Positions 35,581 to 43,795 of a stretch of 64,000 nucleotides of DNA are shown here, one piece after another (within the stretch, counting starts at the first letter, position 1; each line of letters starts with the position of its first letter). Under the pieces are notes generated by a model that was not told where the DNA came from, made no database searches, and saw only the letters and a list, made by a program, of their open reading frames with translations. The stretch covers positions 372,001 through 436,000 of the forward strand of contig NZ_RHHV01000012.1 of the NCBI RefSeq assembly GCF_003710905.1. Reading direction: 5' to 3'. A program made the translations under genes and the position numbers. The DNA comes from Brevibacillus parabrevis (GTDB lineage: Bacteria; Bacillota; Bacilli; Brevibacillales; Brevibacillaceae).

Positions 35581-35634
35581 GAAACCGAAGCTGAAACTGT
35601 AACCCTAACCCTAACCCTAACCCTAACTGTAACG
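35581..35634. repeat. Hexanucleotide tract with telomere-like (CCCTAA)x4
   Basis: About nine hexamers in register; positions 35603-35626 are four perfect CCCTAA, flanked on both sides by CTGTAA-like variants (GAAACT, GTAACC, CTAACT, GTAACG). The minus strand reads (TTAGGG)x4, able to form a G-quadruplex. It lies in the 235-base gap between the convergent comM and chagasin-like genes, which has no other gene and no clear T-tailed terminator. Confidence 0.9.
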
Positions 35635-35720
35635 CAGGAAGCAGGAAGCGAGACTATTCAACATGCTAATAACACCAGTCCTATAGAACGCGCGTGCGTG
35701 TTTATCAAGTGTCAGTTTCG

Positions 35721-35752
35721 GCCCCAGTGCCCAGCCCTAGCCCCAGCCCCAG
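35721..35752. repeat. Second hexamer-like tract with G-quadruplex potential
   Basis: Roughly hexameric GCCCCA / GCCCTA units. On the minus strand five G-runs of 3-4 are separated by 2-4 bases. It begins about five bases after the minus-strand chagasin-like stop, so its transcript would carry the G-rich sequence in its 3' end. Confidence 0.75.
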
Positions 35753-35757
35753 ACACT

Positions 35758-36066
35758 CTAAACAATCGTCACGATATAAAAGACAAAGCTCGCGCAATCT
35801 GACTGATCCCAAGGCCGGCAATATTTAAAGGAAAGAGTAGTCACGCCGCGGTTGATTGCCCGAAACGCAAAGCGTTGATGACCGCCTTGCCCGATTCGTG
35901 CCGCTTGGGCAGGAGGGACAAATTCAGTGGATTGGAAAACGAGAAAGCGCTCGTCTACAGGATTGGATAGCGCCCACTGGTAACCAGTCGTAGGATTCGC
36001 CTCAAGTGCTATGGGAAACACATGCCCACTTTGGACTTGCAAAGTGAAGGTAGAGCTTAATGCCAT
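35758..36066 (-). CDS. Chagasin-like cysteine protease inhibitor (MEROPS I42), no signal peptide
   Basis: 102 residues with all three inhibitory loops of the chagasin family: NPTTGY (24-29), the GxGG loop GQGG (59-62) and RPW (84-86), and the typical GVTTLSFKY strand before RPW. Chagasins insert these loops in the active cleft of papain-like proteases. The start at 36066 follows AAAGGA at nine bases; the frame is open upstream to 36429 but that stretch has no such site and unusual composition. Without a secretion signal the product should be cytoplasmic. A CATACAGTA on the minus strand (36103-36111) resembles a sporulation sigma -10. It converges on comM. Confidence 0.82.
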   Translation of the reverse strand: MALSSTFTLQVQSGHVFPIALEANPTTGYQWALSNPVDERFLVFQSTEFVPPAQAARIGQGGHQRFAFRAINRGVTTLSFKYCRPWDQSDCASFVFYIVTIV

Positions 36067-36515
36067 GATCCATCGTCCTTTCCGGAAGAAAAAGTCTCCT
36101 GATACTGTATGTAAAAAGGAAGCAAATGCCCACATGTGCAAAGCATAGTATGAGTGAAAAATAATTGATACATATAGAAAAAAACGAAGGAAAGCATTGT
36201 GAAAAAAGGAACACGTCATACCGGAGCACATTTTTTTCGGCCGAATTAGTATGATTTGGAAAGGGATTTGCAAAATAATGGCGAATGTATAGGAATAAAG
36301 ACACATAATGTCGAATGTTTTAGGGATTTTGTAATCTCTTTTGCCTAGTTTTTTCGTCAAAGGATTTCCAGAGTGTCGAGAGGCATTTTTACGGTCCAGA
36401 CTGTTTGTTGAACTTCCCAGCACTTCCAAATGGTTTGGGCGTACATCCTATGCACCTCACACTTGGAAAGCTTTTCTCTGTGTACATATTTGCTAGGAAA
36501 GGGAAAGGAAAATTG
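36067..36515. other. Divergent intergenic region (449 bases)
   Basis: AT-rich region between the minus-strand chagasin-like gene and the plus-strand EAL gene; it must hold both promoters. On the minus strand CATACAGTA (36103-36111) and CATACTAT resemble sporulation-sigma -10 elements, but no matching -35 was convincing. Both neighbouring frames extend open into this region without ribosome binding sites; no further gene is supported. Confidence 0.4.
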
Positions 36516-37238
36516 ATGGAGAGCATTGCGGAACTATTTGAGAAAAGAGAGTATTACCACGCCTTTCAACCGATATGCCAATTTCCGGAAAAAAACCGGA
36601 TAGGGTATGAAGTGCTCTTGCGCAGCAAAGCGGGGCAGAACCCGGAGTTGTTGTTTTCTACGGCAAAGGAAAAACGAAAGCTGCCGGAATTGGACACCCA
36701 ATCATTTCGGCATGCGCTCTCGACTTTTTTTCGTTCTTCCATGGAACACAATCATGAACTCCTGTTTGTGAACATTTTTCCCACCACAATTGTGGAGGAC
36801 TCGTTTCCAGCGTTCATCGAGGAGATCAGACAAGCTTTTTTTCCGTATTTGACGCGAATCGTGCTGGAGATCAACGAGTCCATCATGGAGGGAGAATGCT
36901 GGCACGAACCTGTTTTTACGCGGCGCATCAGTGAATTGAAAGCAATGGGTTTTTTGATCGCTTTGGATGATGTAGGCGATGCAGCAAATATTTTTCACAA
37001 GATTACCGATCTTTCGCCGGATTTCATCAAAATCGATCGCTTTTATTCCAAGGAGCTTTCGACTTCGCAAGAAAAACAAAAAGTCGTAAAGCTGTTTGTC
37101 GAATTTTGCAAGCATGAACCTCAACTCATTCTCGAAGGAGTTGAAGAAGAAGAAGATTTTGCTTGCGCCTCTTCATTGGGAATTGCAATGGGTCAGGGAT
37201 ACCTTTTTGGCAAGCCCGGCCGTTTGCAGGAGGATTAA
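36516..37238 (+). CDS. EAL-domain cyclic-di-GMP phosphodiesterase
   Basis: 240 residues, essentially a lone EAL domain. The catalytic set looks complete: Glu32 (YEVLLR, EVL variant), Asn86 (FVNIFP), Glu118 and Glu121 (EINE), Asp151-Asp152 (DDVG), Lys172 (IKIDR), Glu207 (EGVE) and the Gln of MGQGYLFGKP. It should hydrolyse c-di-GMP to pGpG. The start at 36516 is seven bases from AAAGGAAAA. First gene of a three-gene operon ending with a GGDEF protein. No sensor or membrane part. Confidence 0.9.
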   Translation: MESIAELFEKREYYHAFQPICQFPEKNRIGYEVLLRSKAGQNPELLFSTAKEKRKLPELDTQSFRHALSTFFRSSMEHNHELLFVNIFPTTIVEDSFPAFIEEIRQAFFPYLTRIVLEINESIMEGECWHEPVFTRRISELKAMGFLIALDDVGDAANIFHKITDLSPDFIKIDRFYSKELSTSQEKQKVVKLFVEFCKHEPQLILEGVEEEEDFACASSLGIAMGQGYLFGKPGRLQED

Positions 37239-37268
37239 GAGGGGGGAGCAGAATTGGAGGAATTACTA

Positions 37269-37625
37269 ATGTTTGGTGATAGTAGTGTATATTCGAGGAA
37301 AGCGACCCTTTCCTTAAAAATATCTGAATTTGAAGTCCCTCCCATGCAGGATTTGCTGATTATCGGGAGGAAAGCGCCAATCGGGCCGGAAGCAGTGCGG
37401 AGAATGGCAGAAGCCTTGTCGCCGGAGCAGTTTACTTTGCTGAAGATCGATCATCCCAAGATCGAAGCTGTCTTGTTGAGAAACTCGCTCTTGCAAATGA
37501 TGGACGAAAAATTGCTAATGAAAATTATTTTGGAAGAATCAGAGCGGATGATCAGTGAATCCATGGTTTTGCGATCTGAGCTGAAAATTGCATTGTCGGT
37601 ACAACGCGAGGTGGATTTGCTATGA
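37269..37625 (+). CDS. Unknown protein of the EAL/GGDEF operon
   Basis: 118 residues from ATG 37269 (GGAGG eight bases upstream); TTG 37254, with its own GGGGGAG, would add five residues. Not recognised. A beta-rich N-terminal half (TLSLKISEFEVPPMQDLLIIG) is followed by helical segments ending [20 protein letters not shown]. No membrane segment or catalytic motif stands out. The stop overlaps the next gene (ATGA), so it is coupled to the CBS-GGDEF protein. It could be a regulator or adaptor for c-di-GMP turnover (inference from context only). Confidence 0.8.
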   Translation: MFGDSSVYSRKATLSLKISEFEVPPMQDLLIIGRKAPIGPEAVRRMAEALSPEQFTLLKIDHPKIEAVLLRNSLLQMMDEKLLMKIILEESERMISESMVLRSELKIALSVQREVDLL

Positions 37626-38434
37626 ACATCTCAGAGATCATGATTCCAACGATTCATTCCATTTCCTCTGACAAATCCGTCTCCCACGCAGCAAGGCTTA
37701 TGAGCCAGTACCAGATGGATTCGCTCGTCGTCATTGACCATGGAGAGCTCGTAGGATTAGTGACTTCCAGAGATGTCCTCACTGCTCATCCGAATCGAAT
37801 TGTCGCTGATGCTATGTGTAATCAAATGCATTATTTGCTGGCAGACCAAAATATTTGGGAAGCCCATCATTATTTTCTCAATGAAAATGTCAAATTGGCG
37901 ATTGTCCTCGACGAAGAGCAGGTAAGCGGGATGATTACCAAGGAAACAGTAGAAATGAAAATAGCGGAATACAAGGACCCGCTCTCTGGCTTGTATCGGG
38001 CACCTTATATCCAGTTTATCGGGGAAAGCTATTTGCGTAAGCAGATTCCGTTTCATTTGCTGTTTATCGATTTGAATGACTTTGGCAGAATCAATAAGCA
38101 ATACGGTCATCCGTTCGGTGATGATGTCATCCGGACCTATTCCGCTGTGCTTTCCTCGATTGCCGAGGATCAGGGAGACCATTTGTGCCGTTACGCAGGG
38201 GATGAATTTGTCCTGATCTCCACTGCACCAATCGCGTTGATCGAGCAGTACATCGATTTGATCTCCCGGCCGACAAACGTGCTGGACATCACGGTTTCCG
38301 CAGCCGTTGGGCATGTGAATGGATGTGAAGATCCTGATTTTTTCAAACGATCCTGGAGAGAACTGATCGCCCAGGCAAGCCTTGAGTCTTCTGCTATCAA
38401 AGCACAGAAGACTGCTTCGGCGCTTCCTTCGTAA
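37622..38434 (+). CDS. Diguanylate cyclase with tandem CBS domains
   Basis: 270 residues: two CBS motifs (about 8-60 and 62-115; [21 protein letters not shown]), then a GGDEF domain (118-262) with DPLSGLYR, the metal-binding FIDLNDFG and the signature AGDEF at 192-196. AGDEF variants are usually active. There is no RxxD inhibitory site at the expected spacing. CBS pairs typically bind adenine nucleotides, so c-di-GMP synthesis may follow energy state (inference). It overlaps the unknown gene and lies in one operon with the EAL phosphodiesterase. Confidence 0.9.
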   Translation: MNISEIMIPTIHSISSDKSVSHAARLMSQYQMDSLVVIDHGELVGLVTSRDVLTAHPNRIVADAMCNQMHYLLADQNIWEAHHYFLNENVKLAIVLDEEQVSGMITKETVEMKIAEYKDPLSGLYRAPYIQFIGESYLRKQIPFHLLFIDLNDFGRINKQYGHPFGDDVIRTYSAVLSSIAEDQGDHLCRYAGDEFVLISTAPIALIEQYIDLISRPTNVLDITVSAAVGHVNGCEDPDFFKRSWRELIAQASLESSAIKAQKTASALPS

Positions 38435-38445
38435 CAGAAGCGCCG
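38418..38445 (+). terminator. Hairpin at the end of the c-di-GMP operon
   Basis: Perfect 9 bp stem CGGCGCTTC / GAAGCGCCG with the stop codon of the GGDEF gene in its loop. No T-run follows, so it may act as a 3' stabiliser rather than a terminator. Confidence 0.45.
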
Positions 38446-38550
38446 GATAAGAGAACAGGATTGTGCATACACTTGGTGAAACCAACTCTGTTTTTATTCG
38501 TATTTCTTAATGACATAACGAGACGAGTTCGGTCAGGGGAGGCTCTTTAC

Positions 38551-38865
38551 ATGATTGTTACTACAACCAACACTGTGCAAGGAAGAGAAATCGAAGCGTA
38601 TCTGGACATTGTCAGCGGAGAGGTCATTATGGGAGCGAACGTAGTCCGCGACTTTTTGGCAGGGATTACGGACATCATCGGTGGCAGAAGCGGATCGTAC
38701 GAGAGTAAGCTGGCGGAAGGCCGGGAAATGGCTTTGAAAGAAATGAAGGACAAAGCTCGCGCACTGGGCGCAAACGCAGTAGTTGGCGTCGATCTCGATT
38801 TTGAAACACTCCGTGAAGGCATGATGATGGTCATAGCGACCGGAACAGCAGTACGTGTAAAATAA
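38551..38865 (+). CDS. YbjQ family protein (UPF0145)
   Basis: 104 residues; [34 protein letters not shown] and GGRSGSYE are hallmarks of the YbjQ family, a pentameric small fold of unknown function. ATG 38551 follows GGGGAGG; the frame is open upstream but without a site. A terminator lies directly behind. Single gene. Confidence 0.9.
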   Translation: MIVTTTNTVQGREIEAYLDIVSGEVIMGANVVRDFLAGITDIIGGRSGSYESKLAEGREMALKEMKDKARALGANAVVGVDLDFETLREGMMMVIATGTAVRVK

Positions 38866-38894
38866 GCCGGCAGATGCCCGGCTTTCTTTTTTTG
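38864..38894 (+). terminator. Intrinsic terminator after the YbjQ gene
   Basis: AAGCCGG pairs with CCGGCTT around CAGATGC, followed by TCTTTTTTT; it begins at the stop codon. Confidence 0.88.
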
Positions 38895-39000
38895 CGCTGT
38901 ATGTGGTAAAAAGGCAGAAGCTGCTGGCCTGAGCCATGCTACGGACTGTTTAAAATGGCAGAGATGAGGTAAGCTGGACTAAGAGACTGAGGTGATAAAT

Positions 39001-39357
39001 GTGTCTGTAGAAGCAACACTGGTCGAGCTTGCGCAAAAAATCAAGGCGAATCCCAAACCGATTCGCGGCTTTTTCGCCGTGTATCATTTTGTGCTTGGCG
39101 GGGAAGAGAACGGGACGTATGAAATCAAATTCGGCAACGATGAAGCGACCTATCGGCTAGGGATTACTGAGCAGGCAGGCTGCACGCTGGAGTTGTCCGG
39201 CGAAAATTTCATCAAGCTGGTACAGGGAACGCTTAATCCGGCTGCGGCCCTCGTCACGGGCAAATTGAAAATCAAAGGGGACATGGGGCTGTCTTTAAAG
39301 CTGCAGACTTTGCTGTACAGCTACCAGACATCCTCTCTAAGAGCAGGAAACGAGTGA
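39001..39357 (+). CDS. SCP2 sterol-binding domain protein
   Basis: 118 residues matching the SCP2 lipid-binding fold (GTYEIKFGNDEATYRLGI ... TLELSGENFIKLVQGTLNPAAALVTGKLKIKGDM). Such proteins bind fatty acids or other hydrophobic ligands. GTG at 39001 is eight bases from the GGAGG-equivalent in GAGGTGA; a GTG at 38992 lies inside that site. No enzymatic partner next to it. Confidence 0.85.
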   Translation: MSVEATLVELAQKIKANPKPIRGFFAVYHFVLGGEENGTYEIKFGNDEATYRLGITEQAGCTLELSGENFIKLVQGTLNPAAALVTGKLKIKGDMGLSLKLQTLLYSYQTSSLRAGNE

Positions 39358-39419
39358 ACAGACAAACCAATCCGGCGGTGCTGTTAGCCGCCCGTCACAA
39401 GTCAGTCACGGAAAAAAAC

Positions 39420-39449
39420 TGGTCAAATTCCGAATAGTTGCGTTAAAAT
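39420..39449 (+). promoter_or_regulatory. Promoter of the AlbA_2 gene
   Basis: TGGTCA at 39420-39425 and TAAAAT at 39444-39449, spacer 18. The region is bracketed by TGGTCA and TGACCA (39451-39456) as an inverted repeat, a possible operator. It favours the start at 39497 over ATG 39461. Confidence 0.4.
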
Positions 39450-39496
39450 ATGACCAAACAATGACAAGTATTCCAAAGAAAAGAACGAGGGAAACC

Positions 39497-40390
39497 ATGC
39501 GCCATATTTGTTCCTTAATTGCAATCGTACACGGACTGGATGGACAATCTGTGCGTTTTGACTTGTATCAGGAGATGAGAAGAGGGACAACCGAACGAGA
39601 GCTGCTCAGACAGCATGCCAAGCTCCCTCGGCACTATTTCGACTATTTGTTTCACTCCGGTGTGCTGGAGGTCGAGAACGATCCTCCTTACCAGCCCAGC
39701 GTGACAAAGCCTGCTTCCATCGGAATGAACATACGATCTTTGGGTGGAAATGTATTGTTTGACATGTGCTTCGCTCCCCAGACGTATAAATTATGGCAGA
39801 ATACAGATGCGAGTCTGGAAGACCTGTCTTTGCCTGCTGATATCTTCGAAGAATACGTATACCGTTTGGGAGCGATCAGCCGATTTCGTTATCTTGGACG
39901 CATCGATGATCCGGTTGTAGCAACTTCTCTTGGCGAAAACGACATGATCGAGTTCAAGCGCGACTTTTTGCTGTCCAAAGGCGGAATTATTAAAACAGTT
40001 GTGGCATTTGCCAATTCGAACAACGGCAATCTTTTTTTGGGAATTACCGATGAAGGCAGCATTTGCGGCATTGATCACGAGATTGAGCAATACGGAGACC
40101 CGGATAAATACCTTTTGGCCATTACTCAGTACATTCAGGACAAGACGTCGCCATTTTTAACACCTTTCCCTAAAATCTCCCTGAAAAAAGTCGACGGAAA
40201 GCATGTTGTCGCTATTTTTGTGGAGGTTTCCTCCGAGCTGATTTGCGGGCTGGACAAAAACAGCGAGAAATACGTTGTGATCCGCACGAACAATCGCTCG
40301 GTTGTGGTAAAAGACCCGCATCAGATTGGCGAAATTTACGTCAAACGAAAACTTGGCAGTGAGATCAGCCGACGACTGGGACTTCTCTAG
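39497..40390 (+). CDS. AlbA_2/Schlafen-domain protein
   Basis: 297 residues. A helical N-terminal part of about 140 residues (possibly DNA-binding) precedes an AlbA_2 (Schlafen AAA-4) domain: ENDMIEFKRDF (E-x-K), VVAFANSNNGNLFLGITDEG and the C-terminal YVVIRTNNRSVV. The domain occurs in putative transcription regulators and in nuclease-type Schlafen proteins. The start at 39497 follows GAGGG; an ATG at 39461 has no ribosome binding site and is only about a dozen bases from the -10. Target unknown. Confidence 0.8.
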   Translation: MRHICSLIAIVHGLDGQSVRFDLYQEMRRGTTERELLRQHAKLPRHYFDYLFHSGVLEVENDPPYQPSVTKPASIGMNIRSLGGNVLFDMCFAPQTYKLWQNTDASLEDLSLPADIFEEYVYRLGAISRFRYLGRIDDPVVATSLGENDMIEFKRDFLLSKGGIIKTVVAFANSNNGNLFLGITDEGSICGIDHEIEQYGDPDKYLLAITQYIQDKTSPFLTPFPKISLKKVDGKHVVAIFVEVSSELICGLDKNSEKYVVIRTNNRSVVVKDPHQIGEIYVKRKLGSEISRRLGLL

Positions 40391-40428
40391 ATTCATCGGG
40401 CAGGGCTGATACTCGAAGGAGGTTGCTG

Positions 40429-41484
40429 ATGGTATCGTCTTTGCGTGCTTATTTGTTAGTCGTGATGGTTGCAAGCATGTTTGTTTCCGGTTGTGCGCAG
40501 TCTGACAAAGTTCCAGCTGACATGAACGATCGCATCGAGACGGAGCTAGGCGCCGTAGAAAAGGCGACAGTCATGTCCACAGACGGCCAGGAAGTCATGC
40601 TGGATTTGCCTACCTTCATGAAAGAACTGTCTAATCAAGGCAAGGATTTGCAGCTCTCAGAAGAAGCTTTGAAGCAGGAAGACGTGCGTTTTACGCTTGT
40701 ATTGTACCGGAAGCAGTTAGCTCCGCTAGTGGTGGCGGTAGGAGAAGGAGCCAGCCAGTTTGGCGAAAATACATATCGGGGAGCAGGCGCTGTCGCTTTT
40801 TATCAATGGATTCAGAAGCTGACAGGAAAAGGCTTGCTGTCGCAAAAAATTGATACCGTGTTGCTCTCGGCTGACGATTTGGGCAAGACGAGGGCGCTTG
40901 GCGAAGCAGAAGCGGACCTGATCCGCAAGGTGCTGGCAACGGCCACGCCTGAGCCGGGGGCAGCGAACAAGCAATACGCGCTCTATCCGAATTACCAGAT
41001 GCGAATCAACGCAACAGACAGGCCGCTCGAAGTGACGGTGCTCACGCCGACATTGATCAGTGTGCCTTTTGGAAAAGAAACCCATACGTTTCGCGTGGAT
41101 GGAGGACTTTTCTCCAAGCTGACGGAGTGGATTCCTCCCGCGGATACAGGCGACAAAACGTTTGAGCAGCTGTTCAAGGCCAGCCAAATCCGAATTTCGG
41201 CTACGGGTGCTGCCGCTTCGGAAAACATCGAAGTGGAAGTAAGAAAAACGACAGTGGAGCAAGGGATCGCACACCAGGCCGTGCGGCTTTTACAAGCAGC
41301 CGATTTGTTAAAAGAAGCACCGAAAGATCCGGGGCACGAACAGTATCGCCTCTCCTTTTTTGTGAATGGAAAAGAGCGCGAAGTCGTCTTGTACGCCAAT
41401 TATTTTCAACTGGACGCAAAATGGTATATTCACAGTGAAATCGCGGAAAATCAGTGGAAATTGTTTCAAAGTCTTAGAAAATGA
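40429..41484 (+). CDS. Putative lipoprotein, unknown function
   Basis: 351 residues. A type II signal peptide (SLRAYLLVVMVASMFVSGC) has its lipobox VSGC at about 19-22; Cys22 would be lipidated and anchored outside the membrane. The mature part is soluble and shows two related-looking segments (about 75-165 and 255-345). No catalytic motif recognised. ATG 40429 is preceded by GAAGGAGG; a TTG two codons upstream is less likely. Probably a surface or spore-associated protein, but this is not established. Confidence 0.82.
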   Translation: MVSSLRAYLLVVMVASMFVSGCAQSDKVPADMNDRIETELGAVEKATVMSTDGQEVMLDLPTFMKELSNQGKDLQLSEEALKQEDVRFTLVLYRKQLAPLVVAVGEGASQFGENTYRGAGAVAFYQWIQKLTGKGLLSQKIDTVLLSADDLGKTRALGEAEADLIRKVLATATPEPGAANKQYALYPNYQMRINATDRPLEVTVLTPTLISVPFGKETHTFRVDGGLFSKLTEWIPPADTGDKTFEQLFKASQIRISATGAAASENIEVEVRKTTVEQGIAHQAVRLLQAADLLKEAPKDPGHEQYRLSFFVNGKEREVVLYANYFQLDAKWYIHSEIAENQWKLFQSLRK

Positions 41485-41597
41485 TGGTTGTTCCTCATGA
41501 AGTTTCGAAGTTATGGTCACGATAAGGACAACATATTACTACCACTTTTGCATTTTTTGTCGTAGAATAGTTACGTTGCACTGATAGTGGAGGCTTC

Positions 41598-41631
41598 GAC
41601 CGGAGGAAGACGCAGATGTCTTTAGCCGGTC
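41598..41631 (+). promoter_or_regulatory. Stem-loop in the sucC leader
   Basis: GACCGG / CCGGTC outer stem and AAGAC / GTCTT inner stem with a six-base loop. It contains a Shine-Dalgarno-like GGAGGAAG and an in-frame ATG (41616) that could start a 405-residue SucC; the canonical start is at 41673. Confidence 0.5.
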
Positions 41632-41672
41632 TAAAAGCTTGCCGATCTTTATCTGCCATAGGAGGATGGAGA

Positions 41673-42833
41673 ATGAACATTCATGAGTATCAAGGTAAAG
41701 AGATACTTAAGCAGTACGGTGTAAAAGTTCCTGAAGGTCGCGTAGCGTTCACAGTGGATGAAGCTGTTGAAGCAGCGAAAGAACTGGGCACCCAAGTAGT
41801 TGTGGTAAAAGCGCAAATCCACGCTGGTGGCCGCGGTAAAGCTGGCGGTGTAAAAGTGGCGAAAAACCTGGATGAAGTTCGTACATATGCCAACGAAATT
41901 CTTGGCAAAGTGTTGGTAACTCATCAAACAGGACCAGAAGGCAAAGAAGTAAAACGCCTTTTGATCGAGCAAGGCTGCGATATCAAAAAAGAATACTACG
42001 TTGGTGTCGTTGTTGACCGTGCGACTGGCAGCGTTGTTATGATGGCTTCCGAAGAGGGCGGTACGGAGATCGAGGAAGTAGCTGCTCACTCTCCAGAAAA
42101 AATCTTCAAAGAAGTAATCGATCCGGTAACAGGTCTGAATGCGTTCCAAGCACGTCGCCTGGCTTACGCAATCAACATTCCAAAAGAACTGATCAACAAA
42201 GCAGCGAAGTTCATGCTGAGCTTGTACCAAGCATTTGTTGACAAAGATTGCTCTATCGCTGAAATCAACCCGCTCGTTGTTACTGGCGACGGTGAAGTAA
42301 TGGCACTCGATGCCAAACTGAACTTCGACAGCAACGCTCTCTATCGTCATGCTGACATCGTAGCTCTGCGCGATCTGGATGAAGAAGACGAGAAAGAAAT
42401 CGAAGCGTCCAAATTCGATCTGTCCTACATCGCACTCGATGGTAACATCGGTTGCATGGTAAACGGTGCAGGTCTGGCAATGGCAACGATGGACATCGTG
42501 AAATTTTACGGTGGAGACCCTGCCAACTTCCTCGATGTAGGCGGCGGTGCTACAGAAGAGAAAGTAACCGAAGCGTTCAAAATCATTCTGCGCGATGAAA
42601 AAGTTAAAGGTATTTTCGTTAACATTTTCGGTGGCATCATGAAATGTGATGTCATTGCAAACGGCGTAGTAAATGCAGCAAAACAAATTCAACTGGACAA
42701 ACCGCTCGTTGTGCGCCTCGAAGGTACCAACGTGGATCTCGGTAAGAAAATCCTCAATGAGTCCGGTCTGAACATCGTTGCAGCTGAATCCATGGCTGAT
42801 GGCGCTGAGAAAATCGTATCCTTGGTAAAGTAA
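41673..42833 (+). CDS. sucC: Succinyl-CoA synthetase beta subunit
   Basis: 386 residues starting [20 protein letters not shown], the universal SucC N-terminus; ATP-grasp domain ([19 protein letters not shown]), the acidic metal site AEINPLVV, and the C-terminal ligase domain. It forms the heterotetramer with SucD that makes ATP or GTP from succinyl-CoA in the TCA cycle. The start at 41673 follows TAGGAGGA. Confidence 0.97.
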   Translation: MNIHEYQGKEILKQYGVKVPEGRVAFTVDEAVEAAKELGTQVVVVKAQIHAGGRGKAGGVKVAKNLDEVRTYANEILGKVLVTHQTGPEGKEVKRLLIEQGCDIKKEYYVGVVVDRATGSVVMMASEEGGTEIEEVAAHSPEKIFKEVIDPVTGLNAFQARRLAYAINIPKELINKAAKFMLSLYQAFVDKDCSIAEINPLVVTGDGEVMALDAKLNFDSNALYRHADIVALRDLDEEDEKEIEASKFDLSYIALDGNIGCMVNGAGLAMATMDIVKFYGGDPANFLDVGGGATEEKVTEAFKIILRDEKVKGIFVNIFGGIMKCDVIANGVVNAAKQIQLDKPLVVRLEGTNVDLGKKILNESGLNIVAAESMADGAEKIVSLVK

Positions 42834-42877
42834 GCAATTGCGAGTAGATACGTTAAAAAAGGTGGGAAAAATACGCG

Positions 42878-43780
42878 ATGAGTATTCTCGTTAACAAAAA
42901 TACAAAAGTAATTACACAAGGGATTACCGGTGCAACAGGTTTGTTCCACACTCGCGGAGCCGTTGAGTACGGTACACAAATGGTTGGCGGTGTAACACCT
43001 GGTAAAGGCGGCACTGAAGTTGACGGTATTCCAATTTTCAACACAGTAGCAGAAGCAGTAGAAAAAACTGGTGCAAACGCATCCGTTATTTACGTTGCTC
43101 CTCCATTCGCTGCTGACGCGATCATGGAAGCGGTTGACGCTGAGCTGGATCTCGTAATCTGCATCACCGAAGGTATTCCTGTCCTCGACATGGTAAAAGT
43201 AAAACGTTACATGGAAGGCAAGAAAACCAAGCTGATCGGACCTAACTGCCCTGGCGTTATCACTCCAGGCGAGTGCAAAATCGGTATCATGCCTGGCTAC
43301 ATCCATACTCCTGGTAAAGTGGGTATCGTATCCCGCTCCGGTACCTTGACGTATGAAGCGGTTCACCAAACATCTACTCGCGGCATTGGTCAATCCACTG
43401 CTGTTGGTATCGGTGGAGACCCTGTAAAAGGTATGGAATTTATCGATGTACTGAAAATGTTCAACGAAGATCCAGACACAGAAGCAGTGATCATGATTGG
43501 TGAAATCGGTGGTACTGCGGAAGAAGAAGCAGCTGAATGGATCGCTGCGAACATGAAAAAACCAGTTGTAGGTTTCATTGGCGGACAAACTGCGCCTCCA
43601 GGAAAACGCATGGGCCACGCTGGTGCGATCATTTCCGGCGGTAAAGGTACTGCGGCTGAGAAAATCGCCAAGCTCGAAGAGTGCGGTGTTCGCGTAGCGA
43701 AAACGCCAGCAGTTATCGGTGAAACACTGGTAGAACTGTTGACAGAGCGCGGTATGCTCGACAAAGTTCTCAACAAATAA
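42878..43780 (+). CDS. sucD: Succinyl-CoA synthetase alpha subunit
   Basis: 300 residues: CoA-binding domain ([26 protein letters not shown]) and ligase domain with the phosphorylated His247 in GHAGAI. Partner of SucC. GGTGGG stands upstream of the ATG at a rather long distance, but the product is clearly conserved. Closed by an intrinsic terminator. Confidence 0.97.
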   Translation: MSILVNKNTKVITQGITGATGLFHTRGAVEYGTQMVGGVTPGKGGTEVDGIPIFNTVAEAVEKTGANASVIYVAPPFAADAIMEAVDAELDLVICITEGIPVLDMVKVKRYMEGKKTKLIGPNCPGVITPGECKIGIMPGYIHTPGKVGIVSRSGTLTYEAVHQTSTRGIGQSTAVGIGGDPVKGMEFIDVLKMFNEDPDTEAVIMIGEIGGTAEEEAAEWIAANMKKPVVGFIGGQTAPPGKRMGHAGAIISGGKGTAAEKIAKLEECGVRVAKTPAVIGETLVELLTERGMLDKVLNK

Positions 43781-43795
43781 GAACGAAGATAGCAG

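Noticed and set aside
36067..36429. N-terminal extension of the chagasin-like gene (to 223 residues)
   Set aside because: The extension is AT-rich, lacks a ribosome binding site and contains promoter-like elements; the start at 36066 has a well-spaced AAAGGA.
41616..41672. Longer SucC starting at 41616
   Set aside because: The universal SucC N-terminus begins at 41673 with its own TAGGAGGA; the upstream part is within a hairpin. Kept only as a finding.
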